Assembly: GCA_001295775.1 (NCBI GenBank)
Contig: LJIA01000020.1
Span: 42,680 to 106,679, forward strand
Direction: 5' to 3'
Origin: a beta proteobacterium AAP99
GTDB lineage: Bacteria > Pseudomonadota > Gammaproteobacteria > Burkholderiales > Burkholderiaceae_C
Length of the DNA: 64,000 nucleotides
Part shown: positions 18,346 to 26,009 of the stretch, in pieces
How the letters are laid out: each line of letters opens with the position of its first letter
Position numbering within the stretch: position 1 is the stretch's first letter
Notes under the pieces: generated by a model
Database searches by the model: none
What the model was told of the DNA's origin: nothing
What the model saw: only the letters and a program-made list of their open reading frames with translations
Made by a program: the position numbers and the translations under genes

Positions 18346-18900
18346 TCAAGCCTCGATCGACTCGATCACGTGGTTGTGATTGGTGTAGATGCAGAGATCA
18401 CCGGCAATCTTGAGTGACTTGGCGACGATCTGCGCCGGCGTCATGTCGGTGTTCTCGACCAGGGCGATGGCTGCGCTGTGGGCGTAATTGCCCCCCGAGC
18501 CGATGGCGGCGACGCCGGTCTCGGGCTCAAGCACATCGCCATTGCCGGTGATGACATAGGTGTGCTCGCGATCGGCCACCAGCAGCATCGCCTCGAGGCG
18601 ACGCAGGATGCGATCGGTGCGCCAATCCTTGGCCAGTTCCACGGCAGCGCGCGTCAGGTGCCCCTGGTGCTTCTCGAGCTTGGCTTCGAAGCGGTCGAGC
18701 AGGCTGAATGCATCGGCCGTGCTGCCGGCAAAACCCGCAAGGATCTTGCCCTGGTACAGGCGCCGCACCTTCTGCGCAGTGCCCTTCATGACCACGTTGC
18801 CGAGCGTCACCTGGCCGTCGCCGCCAATGCTGACGTATTGACCACGGCGCACGCTGACAATGGTGGTGCCGTGCATTTCAATGGATTTGGGATCACTCAT
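18346..18900 (-). CDS. hslV: ATP-dependent protease proteolytic subunit HslV
   Basis: A 184-residue N-terminal-nucleophile (Ntn) peptidase, proteasome beta-like, partner of HslU. The catalytic Thr comes from processing before TTIVSVRR (residues about 12-19). [21 protein letters not shown] and [11 protein letters not shown] follow as in E. coli HslV, and the end carries ICIYTNHNH. The 10-11 residue propeptide ([11 protein letters not shown]) must be removed; a shorter start at the internal Met also exists. It is preceded by a sigma-32-like promoter. Confidence 0.98.
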   Translation of the reverse strand: MSDPKSIEMHGTTIVSVRRGQYVSIGGDGQVTLGNVVMKGTAQKVRRLYQGKILAGFAGSTADAFSLLDRFEAKLEKHQGHLTRAAVELAKDWRTDRILRRLEAMLLVADREHTYVITGNGDVLEPETGVAAIGSGGNYAHSAAIALVENTDMTPAQIVAKSLKIAGDLCIYTNHNHVIESIEA

Positions 18901-18928
18901 TCGGGAGTCCGTTCTATCGACTGTCGGT

Positions 18929-18956
18929 AGATGGTCCCGGCAGGGCCGATTGCAAG
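18929..18956 (-). promoter_or_regulatory. Candidate sigma-32 (RpoH) heat-shock promoter of hslVU
   Basis: On the minus strand CTTGCAA (18950-18956), a 14-nt spacer and ACCATCT (18929-18935) fit the RpoH consensus CTTGAAA-N13/14-CCCATNT with two mismatches. It lies 28 bp upstream of the hslV start. hslVU is a known RpoH target elsewhere. Confidence 0.65.
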
Positions 18957-18988
18957 ACCCGCTGCACGCGCTGACGTCTAGACGGCGA

Positions 18989-20521
18989 TCAGGCGTTCTT
19001 GCGGCGCTCAACGCCGGCGATCTGGTGGATACCCAGGGTCACGAACAGACCGGCAACCAGGTTGTTGACGCCGCGAAACACAATGTGCCGGCCATCACGC
19101 GACCAGTTGGTCAGCGGGATCAGCAGCGCGCCGGCCGCGCCGAACTCGACGCGATCCAGCTTGCGGCAGTTCAGCACCACCTGCTTGCGGGTCTTCATGG
19201 CGTCTTCAATGAGCTTGAGCAGGGCTTCGCCGTTGCCCTTTATCTCGCCGGTCACCACGATCTCATCGGGCATGCCGCCTTCGATCTGTGCCGGGCTGGC
19301 CGATGCTTGGGGGTTGTCGGCGCTGCGCATGTTCTTCGGCGGCGGCTCCCAGGACGGCGGCGACACCTCGTAGGTGACGCAATAGTCAACGGCCAGATCC
19401 TCGAACTGCTGCTTGCGGTCTGTGATGCGGTAGAGCTCGAGCATCATCAGCCAGGCCGCGGGGCTGGCATCACGGCGGCCCGTCTCGATCAGGGACTTCA
19501 CGGCATTGATCAGCGTATCCGTGCCGATCAGTTCCATCTCATGGCTCGCCCGCGAGAACGCCGTGAAGACGCGCATGAGCAGTTCGCAGCCCACGACATC
19601 GGCACTCTTGAGGCCACGGAAATCGAGACGCAGGCGCGTGTGCTTGGCAGCCAGCTGCTTGATGCGCTCAAGCTGAGGCACGATGGACGCGTCCAGCGCG
19701 TCCTTGAAAGCCACCATCGGTGCGGAGCTGGTTTGCGCCGGCGTTGCGGGCGTCTGTGCACGCTCGGTCCAGGTCGGTGCGCTCTGCTCGAACTTCACCA
19801 CGAAGTCGAGCGCATGCTTCTCGTATTCCTCGCGCATGCCCTGCATGCCGAGGAGGTCGAACAGCATCTGATAGGCAGAGAACTCGCTGCGGCCCAGCGA
19901 GCCCTCAGCGATGGCGGTGCGCAGCACATCGATGGCCGCGTCCGGCAAGTGGTTGGCGTACAGCACCGCTGCCTCTTCGACAGCGGGTGCGGTCACGCCC
20001 TCGGCGATCTCCATCGCGTCGCCCAGGGCAGTATCGCCCAGCAGCAGCGCGGTCGGACTATCCAGCTCCGGGGTGCCGACGCCTGCCTGGGCGTATTCGC
20101 CTCGGGCGATGTTCTTGCGCTCGACCGGCTTGAGCGCGCTGGCGGGCAGGCCGCCGACAACCTTGGGACCACCGGTGTCTGGGAACTTGGTGCCAACCGA
20201 GCTCTTCTTGCCGACAAAGTCCAGGGACATTTCGGACTCGATGGCGTCGATCTTGGCCACGGCGGCGCGCGCCAAAGCCTTGGGGTCCACGCCGATCGGG
20301 GCGTTCTGGCGTTGTGCAAATGCGGATTCGGGCGCCTTGGGGGTCAGCGGTGGCGGCTCGGGGAGCTCCATCGGCGCTTCAGCGATATCCAGGAGCTCCT
20401 TCGGAACAACACCGTTCGGGCGCGAGGTTGTACCTGCGCCCAGACTCGGCTCGTCAAGCGCATCGGGTGCGCCGGCGTCGCCGCGGTCACGGTCCTTCTT
20501 CTTGAACAGACTGAAAATCAC
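18989..20521 (-). CDS. Protein with two helical-plus-STAS modules (tandem duplication), hypothetical
   Basis: A 510-residue protein of unknown function, no signal peptide. A basic start ([13 protein letters not shown]) and a Pro/Ala-rich linker to about 170 come first. The rest is a duplicated unit. Helical segment 1 (about 215-251, ending FEQSAPTW) with STAS-like domain 1 (270-350) is followed by helical segment 2 (354-391, ending YEVSPPSW) with STAS-like domain 2 (415-510, [28 protein letters not shown]). STAS domains act in anti-sigma, Mla and regulatory complexes. A GTG at 20521 with CAGGGG 12 bp upstream is my preferred start; ATGs near 20602-20611 would add a basic tail. Confidence 0.75.
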   Translation of the reverse strand: MIFSLFKKKDRDRGDAGAPDALDEPSLGAGTTSRPNGVVPKELLDIAEAPMELPEPPPLTPKAPESAFAQRQNAPIGVDPKALARAAVAKIDAIESEMSLDFVGKKSSVGTKFPDTGGPKVVGGLPASALKPVERKNIARGEYAQAGVGTPELDSPTALLLGDTALGDAMEIAEGVTAPAVEEAAVLYANHLPDAAIDVLRTAIAEGSLGRSEFSAYQMLFDLLGMQGMREEYEKHALDFVVKFEQSAPTWTERAQTPATPAQTSSAPMVAFKDALDASIVPQLERIKQLAAKHTRLRLDFRGLKSADVVGCELLMRVFTAFSRASHEMELIGTDTLINAVKSLIETGRRDASPAAWLMMLELYRITDRKQQFEDLAVDYCVTYEVSPPSWEPPPKNMRSADNPQASASPAQIEGGMPDEIVVTGEIKGNGEALLKLIEDAMKTRKQVVLNCRKLDRVEFGAAGALLIPLTNWSRDGRHIVFRGVNNLVAGLFVTLGIHQIAGVERRKNA

Positions 20522-20751
20522 CGGAAAGAAACCCCTGGGGTCTGGATCGATCCTGAAAGGTGCTGCTCTGCAATCGGGCAGCCGCGCTGAGAGAGTAGGC
20601 ATGGAGCCCACGACAGCGTTTTGAGACTAGCACCGCGGCAGATCAGGCGATCTTCATCACTGGCACGAAGATCGTGGACTATTCAAAGAATTAAACCAGT
20701 TGTTGCCCAAACGACAACGCGTTTGAGCATTTCGTTCTGCAATCCGTGAAT

Positions 20752-21255
20752 TTACTTGCTCGGCTGCGCTTCTGTCAGTCGGTAATAGAGCCCGTTCGGA
20801 TCGTTGGGCAGTACGGCAAACTTTCCCGACAGCACGACTGGATCGAAGGTCATGCGCACCGGCGCCTTCGTCTTCACTTCAATCATGCCTTCCGGGCCCG
20901 CCGGAACGCAGAACGAGCAGGTTTGCGGTGTGACGGTCAGTAGGAAGTGGGTCTGCTGGGCCGCGGCCGACAGCGGCATCATGAAGCCCGCGATCCGAAT
21001 GTCGCGTCCATTCAGGTTGAGCACACCTTTGTCGAATTGGGGCACGACGCGATTTCCGCTGCGAACGGGTGTCACCTTGGCGAGTTCGTCCCATGACAGG
21101 CCGCCCTTGACCTCGGGAAGCGGCGGCTGCGTTCCAGGCAATCCATTGTGTCCGCCGATGCCCGGTGGCACGGGCGATCCAAAGGTCTGCCCGAAGGCAG
21201 GGGGTAAGCCCATCGCAAGCGCCACGCCCAACGCGGCGCCCAGTACGCGATGCAT
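20752..21255 (-). CDS. Exported DUF3299-like protein with CXXC motif
   Basis: 167 residues. The signal sequence MHRVLGAALGVALAMGLPPAFGQ (cleavage near 23) predicts export to the periplasm. The mature part carries GRDIRIAGFMMPL and TPQTCSFCVPAGPEG, a CXXC pair, and ends SGKFAVLPNDPNGLYYRL. This is the DUF3299 pattern as I recall it. It is the last gene of a unit with an ABC ATPase, an FtsX-like permease and a small Cys-containing exported protein. The CXXC suggests a metal site or disulfide. Function unknown; a metal-related role is inference. Start ATG 21253-21255. Confidence 0.75.
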   Translation of the reverse strand: MHRVLGAALGVALAMGLPPAFGQTFGSPVPPGIGGHNGLPGTQPPLPEVKGGLSWDELAKVTPVRSGNRVVPQFDKGVLNLNGRDIRIAGFMMPLSAAAQQTHFLLTVTPQTCSFCVPAGPEGMIEVKTKAPVRMTFDPVVLSGKFAVLPNDPNGLYYRLTEAQPSK

Positions 21256-21278
21256 GCAATTCACGAGAAACACTCCTG

Positions 21279-21557
21279 TCAGTGCGCGTGCCTCAGCCCG
21301 CAAAACCGGCCGATGCCCAAACCTTTGCAATCTTTGCGCAATTGTTCGTGGCACTGCTCTTCGGGCTTGCCCGACTCCAGACACTTCGCCGCATCTTCAT
21401 GGGCCTTGGCCATGGCGCGATGCTGCGCAATCGTCTCGGCCTTGTGCGCATCCTTGGGGCTGGCCTTGGGCGCGGCCGGCGCCTGCGCAAACGCACTGAC
21501 CGCCGCGACCGCCATGCAGGCCGCGATGACACTCAGACGCAGATTCAGGGGCTTCAT
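21279..21557 (-). CDS. Small exported cysteine-containing protein
   Basis: 92 residues. The signal peptide (LSVIAACMAVAAVSAFAQ) is cleaved near residue 25. The mature protein of about 67 residues is Ala/Lys/His-rich, with four Cys (KCLESGKPEEQCHEQLRKDC, then FCGLRHAH) in a CX8CX6CX10C pattern and several His. It may bind metal or form two disulfides. It lies between the permease gene and the DUF3299-like gene on the same strand with short gaps, so it is probably in the same operon. Not recognised by family. Confidence 0.7.
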   Translation of the reverse strand: MKPLNLRLSVIAACMAVAAVSAFAQAPAAPKASPKDAHKAETIAQHRAMAKAHEDAAKCLESGKPEEQCHEQLRKDCKGLGIGRFCGLRHAH

Positions 21558-21600
21558 GGGTGAGTCCTTCAGTGTGAGGTGATGGATTGTCGGGCAGGCT

Positions 21601-22812
21601 TCAGCGCTCAGCCAGAACACGGGAGGGTTCGATCCGCGCGGCGCGCAAGGCACTGGGCAAAGCCGCCAGCAGCGCAACAGGCAGCGCCAGCATCATCCAG
21701 AGCCACGCAGGACTGAACTGGGTCAGCTCTGGCATGAGCACTTTCGGGCCACCCGCCAGCCAGGCGCTCGTGGTCCAGAGCACGACTACGGCAACCACGC
21801 CGCCCAACACGGTACCGGCCAGCCCGAGCAAGCCGGCTTCCAGCAGGTACTGCCGCAGCAGGCGCAGGCGGCTCAGTCCCATCATGCGCAGCACGGCGGC
21901 GTCAGCACGGCGCTCGCGCAGACTCACATGCGTGGCCAGGGCAATCGACGTCAACGAGGCAAGGATCAGCAGCAGCGCAAAGGCCTGCATCAGCAACACC
22001 GCGGGTTCGAGCAAGGCGAGCAAGCGCGCCGTCTCGAACGCCGGCGAGGCCGCCGTGGTGCGCTCGCCTGCATTGATGGCGCGCGGCAGCGTGGCCGCGG
22101 CGATCGGCGTGCGGTATCGCAGCAGGAGCGCGGAGACCTCCCGCTCGGCCTGCAGGATCTTCAGCTCTTCGGGATCCTTGATGTACCCCTCGTGCACGAT
22201 CCAGACGCTCTCCAGAGGCGTCAGGATCAGGCGGTCCAGCACGCTGCCGCTCGGCGCAAGAATGCCGGTCACCGTGTAGCTCGCATCGCGATGCTCTGCG
22301 CCGCCCTCGGCCAGCCCGTGCGTGCCGTAGAAGGTGTCGCCCACCTTGAGCGCGGCCCGGGCGGCAACCTCCGCGCCGAGCACTGCATCCATGGCCCGCG
22401 CAGCGTCCGTACCCTGGGCCACGGGCACCGCATACAGCTCGCGCAGGCCCGAGTTTCCGACGATGCGAAAGCCACGAAAGTTATCGCCCAGACTCAGGGG
22501 CACGGCTTTGGCGACCATCGGATGGCGCGCGATCTGCTCGGCCTCGGCAAGCGGCATGTTGCCGGGGGAGATATCAACGTGATACAGCGAGGACAGCACG
22601 ATCTGCAGCCCGCTTCCCTTGGCGCCGACGACCAGGTCGATGCCCTGGGCATCACGCTCGGCGCGGGCCTGCAGGGCATCGAGCGCGACTGCAAGGAACA
22701 CCAGTGAGGCCACGGCAAGCGCAAGCAGGCCCGCATTGGCCGCAAACCCGCCCCAGCTGGCACGGATGTGCGCGAGCGCGAGCCCCAGGGCGCCAATCGA
22801 CCGCGCGCTCAT
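21601..22812 (-). CDS. FtsX-like ABC transporter permease
   Basis: A 403-residue inner-membrane permease of the MacB/LolC/FtsX type. There is one N-terminal TM helix (near 20-45), a large periplasmic domain (about 50-270) beginning ARAERDAQGIDLVVGAKGSGLQ, then three C-terminal TM helices near 275-310, 325-355 and 370-395. Its ATG overlaps the ATPase stop (ATGA). With no membrane-fusion partner visible, it may pull substrates from the membrane or act as a mechanotransmission device. The substrate is unknown. Confidence 0.88.
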   Translation of the reverse strand: MSARSIGALGLALAHIRASWGGFAANAGLLALAVASLVFLAVALDALQARAERDAQGIDLVVGAKGSGLQIVLSSLYHVDISPGNMPLAEAEQIARHPMVAKAVPLSLGDNFRGFRIVGNSGLRELYAVPVAQGTDAARAMDAVLGAEVAARAALKVGDTFYGTHGLAEGGAEHRDASYTVTGILAPSGSVLDRLILTPLESVWIVHEGYIKDPEELKILQAEREVSALLLRYRTPIAAATLPRAINAGERTTAASPAFETARLLALLEPAVLLMQAFALLLILASLTSIALATHVSLRERRADAAVLRMMGLSRLRLLRQYLLEAGLLGLAGTVLGGVVAVVVLWTTSAWLAGGPKVLMPELTQFSPAWLWMMLALPVALLAALPSALRAARIEPSRVLAER

Positions 22813-23438
22813 GCCACCGCCCCGACGGGCTCGCCGCTTACGGGCTGCAATGCGAGCGTGGCGTCAAACAGGGGCTTGACCCGGCCGTCATGGGACGCAA
22901 TCACCAATGCTGCATTCGCTGCCGCCGCCTGACTGACCAGCAGCTGGATCGCCGCTGCGGCGGCTTCATCATCCAGGCTCGCCGTGGGTTCGTCGGCCAG
23001 CAGTACATCGGGCCGATTGACGAGCGCGCGCGCGATGGCCACGCGCTGCGCCTGACCGCGGGACAACTCGGACGGCTTGCGCGCATGCAGCTGCACCACG
23101 CCCACGGCCTCGAGCAGTTGCATGGCCCGGGCTTCGTCAAATGCTCGCTTCGCAGCGAAGCTGGCGGCAGCCAGGTTCTGCACGACGGACAGGCTGCCGA
23201 TCAGGTGAGGTACCTGGGGGACGAGCGCCACGCGAGTGGGGGCGAGTACGGTCTCGTCTATCCACAGCTGACCGCCGTGCATCCGAAGCAGACCGGCCAC
23301 AAGATGTAGCCAGGTCGTCTTGCCACAGCCCGACGGGCCGGTCATGAGCAGCGCATCACCCCGCGCGACGTTGATGTCCGGATACCGGAGCATGGCCCCG
23401 CCGGGGTGGGCATACTGCACAAGAAGGGCTCGGAACAT
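22809..23438 (-). CDS. ABC transporter ATP-binding protein
   Basis: A short 209-residue ATPase that powers the FtsX-like permease. Walker A is GPSGCGKTT near residue 34-42, the Q-loop PQVPHL follows, the signature is LSRGQAQR, Walker B is VLLADEPTASLDD, and the H-loop is IASHD. Start ATG 23436-23438; the frame is open far upstream, but that part is basic, low-complexity and overlaps the dksA region, so it is rejected. Its stop overlaps the permease start by 4 bases. Confidence 0.9.
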   Translation of the reverse strand: MFRALLVQYAHPGGAMLRYPDINVARGDALLMTGPSGCGKTTWLHLVAGLLRMHGGQLWIDETVLAPTRVALVPQVPHLIGSLSVVQNLAAASFAAKRAFDEARAMQLLEAVGVVQLHARKPSELSRGQAQRVAIARALVNRPDVLLADEPTASLDDEAAAAAIQLLVSQAAAANAALVIASHDGRVKPLFDATLALQPVSGEPVGAVA

Positions 23439-23557
23439 GGCGGCTTGGACGGGCGGGGGTTGTGAGCGGGATCGGCCAACTGGCGGGCGGTCGGGCCAAT
23501 GTGTGCTGCGCGGGTGCCGATTTCGACGTGCTGCCCACGGGCGTGAGCGCTCAGACA

Positions 23558-23592
23558 TGAAAAAGGGGCGCGTGTTCCGCGCCCCGTTTTTC
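23558..23592 (-). terminator. Bidirectional-looking terminator downstream of dksA
   Basis: GGGGCGCG/CGCGCCCC forms the stem, flanked by AAAAA and GTTTTT, so a U-run exists for minus-strand transcripts. It lies 19 bp after the dksA stop, separating dksA from the ABC operon. Confidence 0.9.
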
Positions 23593-23610
23593 GGTTGAAC
23601 CGCGGACGGC

Positions 23611-24132
23611 TCAGTCCCCGTACATCTTCTGGCGGATCTCGCGGCGCTGCTGGGCCTCCAGCGAGAGCGTGGCGGTGGGGCGCGCCATGAGACGCGGCAC
23701 GCCGATGGGATCGCCCGTTTCTTCGCACCAGCCATAGTCACCCGCATCGATGCGCTGGATGGACTGCTGCACCTTCTTGAGGAGCTTGCGCTCGCGGTCG
23801 CGCGTGCGAAGTTCCAGCGCATGCTCCTCCTCGATGGTGGCGCGATCGGCGGGGTCCGGCACGATCACGTTTTCGTGCAGGTGTTCGACGGTCTCGTCGG
23901 CGTTCGACAGGATCTGCCGCTCCATCTCCTGCAGCTTGGCCTTGAAAAAGCGCAGCTGGGCGGCGTTCATGTAGTCGGCCTCGCCCATGGCCAGCATTTC
24001 AGCGTCGGTCGGAATCCAGTCGTTGCCCTTGCCTGCGCCCACGGCGCCCTTGGCGGGCTTCTTCTCAGCCTCGGACTTTGCGGCCGGCTTGGCTGCCGGT
24101 GCCTTGGCAGCGGTTGTCTTTGCGGTCGCCAT
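23611..24132 (-). CDS. dksA: RNA polymerase-binding transcription factor DksA, one-cysteine type
   Basis: A 173-residue secondary-channel factor that works with ppGpp to adjust rRNA and amino-acid promoters. An Ala/Lys-rich N-terminal tail (residues 1-30) precedes the coiled coil (about 50-135), with the tip near DPADRATIEEE. The zinc-finger region reads CEETGDPIG..ARPTATLSLEAQ: of the four E. coli zinc ligands only the first Cys is kept (C-T-S-A). Such C-minus DksA proteins do not need zinc, and this form is common in betaproteobacteria. Start ATG 24130-24132. Confidence 0.95.
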   Translation of the reverse strand: MATAKTTAAKAPAAKPAAKSEAEKKPAKGAVGAGKGNDWIPTDAEMLAMGEADYMNAAQLRFFKAKLQEMERQILSNADETVEHLHENVIVPDPADRATIEEEHALELRTRDRERKLLKKVQQSIQRIDAGDYGWCEETGDPIGVPRLMARPTATLSLEAQQRREIRQKMYGD

Positions 24133-24229
24133 TGTTCTGCTTCTCCCACCTCGAACTGCTTTGAATCTTCACTTGTGAGCGGGCACTCGATCTGCTCGCT
24201 GACATGCACCTGCTTGTGTACTGCATTCT

Positions 24230-24250
24230 GCCTGCCTTCGTCTGGCAGGC
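24230..24250 (-). terminator. Hairpin between the COG0523 GTPase gene and dksA
   Basis: GCCTGCC/GGCAGGC with a 7-nt loop begins 4 bp past the GTPase stop. No U-run follows, so it could be an attenuator or a processing site rather than a full terminator. Confidence 0.4.
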
Positions 24251-24254
24251 TTGA

Positions 24255-25307
24255 TCACTTCTTCTTGAGGGTCTTGCCGGCGCCAATCTCGCACTGCCGC
24301 AGCCCATCCATGATCACCTGCACGGGCATCTTGCGGCCGATGAAAACCATCTTGCTGCTGCGCTTCTCGCCGGGCTGCCAGGGCTTGCCGGCGTCTGCGC
24401 CCATCATCATGTGCACGCCCTGGAACACCATCCGGCGCTCGACACCGTCCAGCCAAAGCACGCCCTTATAGCGCAGCAGGTCATTGCCGTAAACCTGAAG
24501 AATTGCGGACAGAAACTCCTCCAGCCGTACGCCATCAAGAGGCTTGTCACTGGTAAAGACGAAACTGTGCACGCTGCCGTCATGGGCATGCTTGTCGCTG
24601 GTCAGAAACTCGGGGTCGATCTCGAGAATGCTGTTCAGGTTGAAGCCGCGAATATCCAGCAGTTCCTTGATGTCGGCCTGACCGAAGTGGACCTCGGTGA
24701 TCGGCGCGCGCGGATTCATCTGCTTGATGCGCTGCTTGAGGGCCGTGACCTGTTCGGCTTCGGCCACGTCGACCTTGCTCATCAGGATGCGGTCGGCAAA
24801 ACCCACCTGACTCTGCGCTTCCTTCTGGGCGTCGAGCGTGTTCCAGCCGTGCTTGGCATCGACCACGGTGATGACCGCGTCCAGCAGATAGCGGTCGGCC
24901 ACGTCATCGTCCATGAAGAAGGTCTGCGTCACGGGGCCGGGGTCGGCCATGCCGGTGGTCTCGATCAGCACGCGGTCGAACTGCAGCGCGCCGGTCTTCT
25001 TCTTGGTGTGCAGATCGTTGAGGATCTTCACCAGATCGCCGCGCACGGTGCAGCAGATGCAGCCGTTGTTCATTTCGACGATCTGCTCGTTGGCCTCCTG
25101 CACCAGGATCTCGTTGTCGATGCCTTCCTGGCCGAACTCGTTCTCGATCACGGCAATCTTCTCGCCGTGGCGCTCGGTCAGGATGCGATTGAGCAGCGTG
25201 GTCTTGCCCGCACCGAGAAAGCCGGTGAGGATGGTCACGGGAATCATCTTGGCGGCCTGTGCCTGCGCAGCCTGCTGGGCCGCCACGACGCTTGCATCAC
25301 CACTCAT
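24255..25307 (-). CDS. CobW/COG0523 family GTPase (metallochaperone-like)
   Basis: A 350-residue G3E-family GTPase. Walker A is GFLGAGKTTLLNRIL near residues 28-42. The metal-binding CXCC motif lies in GCICCTVRGDL near residue 87-97. Acidic switch residues are in ETTGMADPGP, and NKVD-like recognition in SKVDVAEAEQ. The C-terminal CobW_C domain lies about 235-345 (SVHSFVFTSDKPLDG, LLRYKGVLW). The family delivers Zn, Co or other metals to enzymes. No Zur box is visible upstream. Start ATG 25305-25307; a second Met at residue 21 is possible. Confidence 0.92.
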   Translation of the reverse strand: MSGDASVVAAQQAAQAQAAKMIPVTILTGFLGAGKTTLLNRILTERHGEKIAVIENEFGQEGIDNEILVQEANEQIVEMNNGCICCTVRGDLVKILNDLHTKKKTGALQFDRVLIETTGMADPGPVTQTFFMDDDVADRYLLDAVITVVDAKHGWNTLDAQKEAQSQVGFADRILMSKVDVAEAEQVTALKQRIKQMNPRAPITEVHFGQADIKELLDIRGFNLNSILEIDPEFLTSDKHAHDGSVHSFVFTSDKPLDGVRLEEFLSAILQVYGNDLLRYKGVLWLDGVERRMVFQGVHMMMGADAGKPWQPGEKRSSKMVFIGRKMPVQVIMDGLRQCEIGAGKTLKKK

Positions 25308-25440
25308 GGGTTCGCTCCAAATTGCGAGGGCGCAAAGTAGCGGAAATGGGGCCGCTGCGCGTTCGTGCAAGCCCGCACTTCAACAAAAGAACACAAACGC
25401 GCGAGGGCGAACAAAGCACCCCGCACCTGAAGCCGCACTG

Positions 25441-25475
25441 AAAACAAAAGCCGCGCTGATCAGGCGCGGCCTTTG
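25441..25475 (-). terminator. Terminator between the 42-aa gene and the GTPase gene
   Basis: GCCGCGC/GCGCGGC with a short TGATCAG loop, flanked by AAAACAAA and CTTTGTT; on the minus strand it ends in TTTTGTTTT. It lies about 100 bp past the 42-aa gene stop. A second perfect GC hairpin (TTCCCCCGCC/GGCGGGGGAA) lies at 25499-25518. Confidence 0.85.
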
Positions 25476-25570
25476 TTCAGTTGAAGCTGTCCCTCGGCTT
25501 TCCCCCGCCGGGCGGGGGAACGGGAAGGGGGTGCCCCAAACGGTTTGAGGCGTGAAAAGATCAAAGAGGC

Positions 25571-25699
25571 TTAGGCCTTTTTGATCTTTTCGAGCATCTT
25601 GAAGATCGACTTCGGGGCGCCGTTGAACAGGCGCTTGTAAGCCTTGCCCAGGCAACGACGCTCGAGCGTGTTGCGGCGGTTGCGTTTGCGTTCAGCCAT
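25571..25699 (-). CDS. Small basic protein, 42 aa, hypothetical
   Basis: Not recognised. A short ORF with ATG at 25697-25699 and TAA at 25571-25573. It starts MAERKRNRRNTLERRCLG and ends MLEKIKKA; 15 of 42 residues are Lys or Arg, with one Cys. Codon third positions are strongly G/C, as in neighbouring genes, and it has its own terminator downstream. The composition resembles a ribosome-associated or nucleic-acid-binding peptide. It lies upstream of the GTPase/dksA pair. A putative gene supported by composition and context only. Confidence 0.6.
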   Translation of the reverse strand: MAERKRNRRNTLERRCLGKAYKRLFNGAPKSIFKMLEKIKKA

Positions 25700-26009
25700 G
25701 ATGAGATTCCAGATTCGGTCGACGCATCGGTGCCTGCATGCAAGCCCCTGATTTGCCGTGGGTTTTCAACGTTGAACACGTGAGTTTACATGCCCTGCCC
25801 CGGCCGGGCCGAAGCGCCCCAGGCAGCCAGACGGGCGGCCGGGCTCAGAAGCCAAATCCCGTCTCGCTTGTCTGGCGCGGCTTTTCACGGCTTTTTGGCT
25901 CGAGAGCCTCGTCATTCATTGATTCTCAACACGAGAACAGCCTCCGGCGCGCTTCCTGGCGCCAAACGCCCCGGAAACCCATGCCCGGTGTGCGAGACGC
26001 ACTTCAGAC
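25700..26009. other. Intergenic region with promoter area and repeat copy B
   Basis: 310 bp without a supported gene. The right part holds repeat copy B (25855-25925). The left part is the likely promoter region of the 42-aa gene and includes the palindrome TTCAACGTTGAA near 25766-25777. Open frames crossing it have shadow-like composition. Confidence 0.5.
25855..25925 (+). repeat. Dispersed hairpin repeat, copy B (diverged)
   Basis: CTCGCTTGTCTGGCGCGGCTT, an imperfect hairpin (GGCTTTTC, GAGAGCC) and a tail of weaker match. It shares the CGCTTGTCTGGCGCGGCTT core with copy D exactly, though the leading CTTTCCG is altered to CGTCTCG. Confidence 0.6.

Noticed and set aside
25308..25570. Zur operator upstream of the COG0523 GTPase gene
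   Set aside because: Looked for an AT-rich palindrome of the Zur type; only GC-rich hairpins and a terminator are present.
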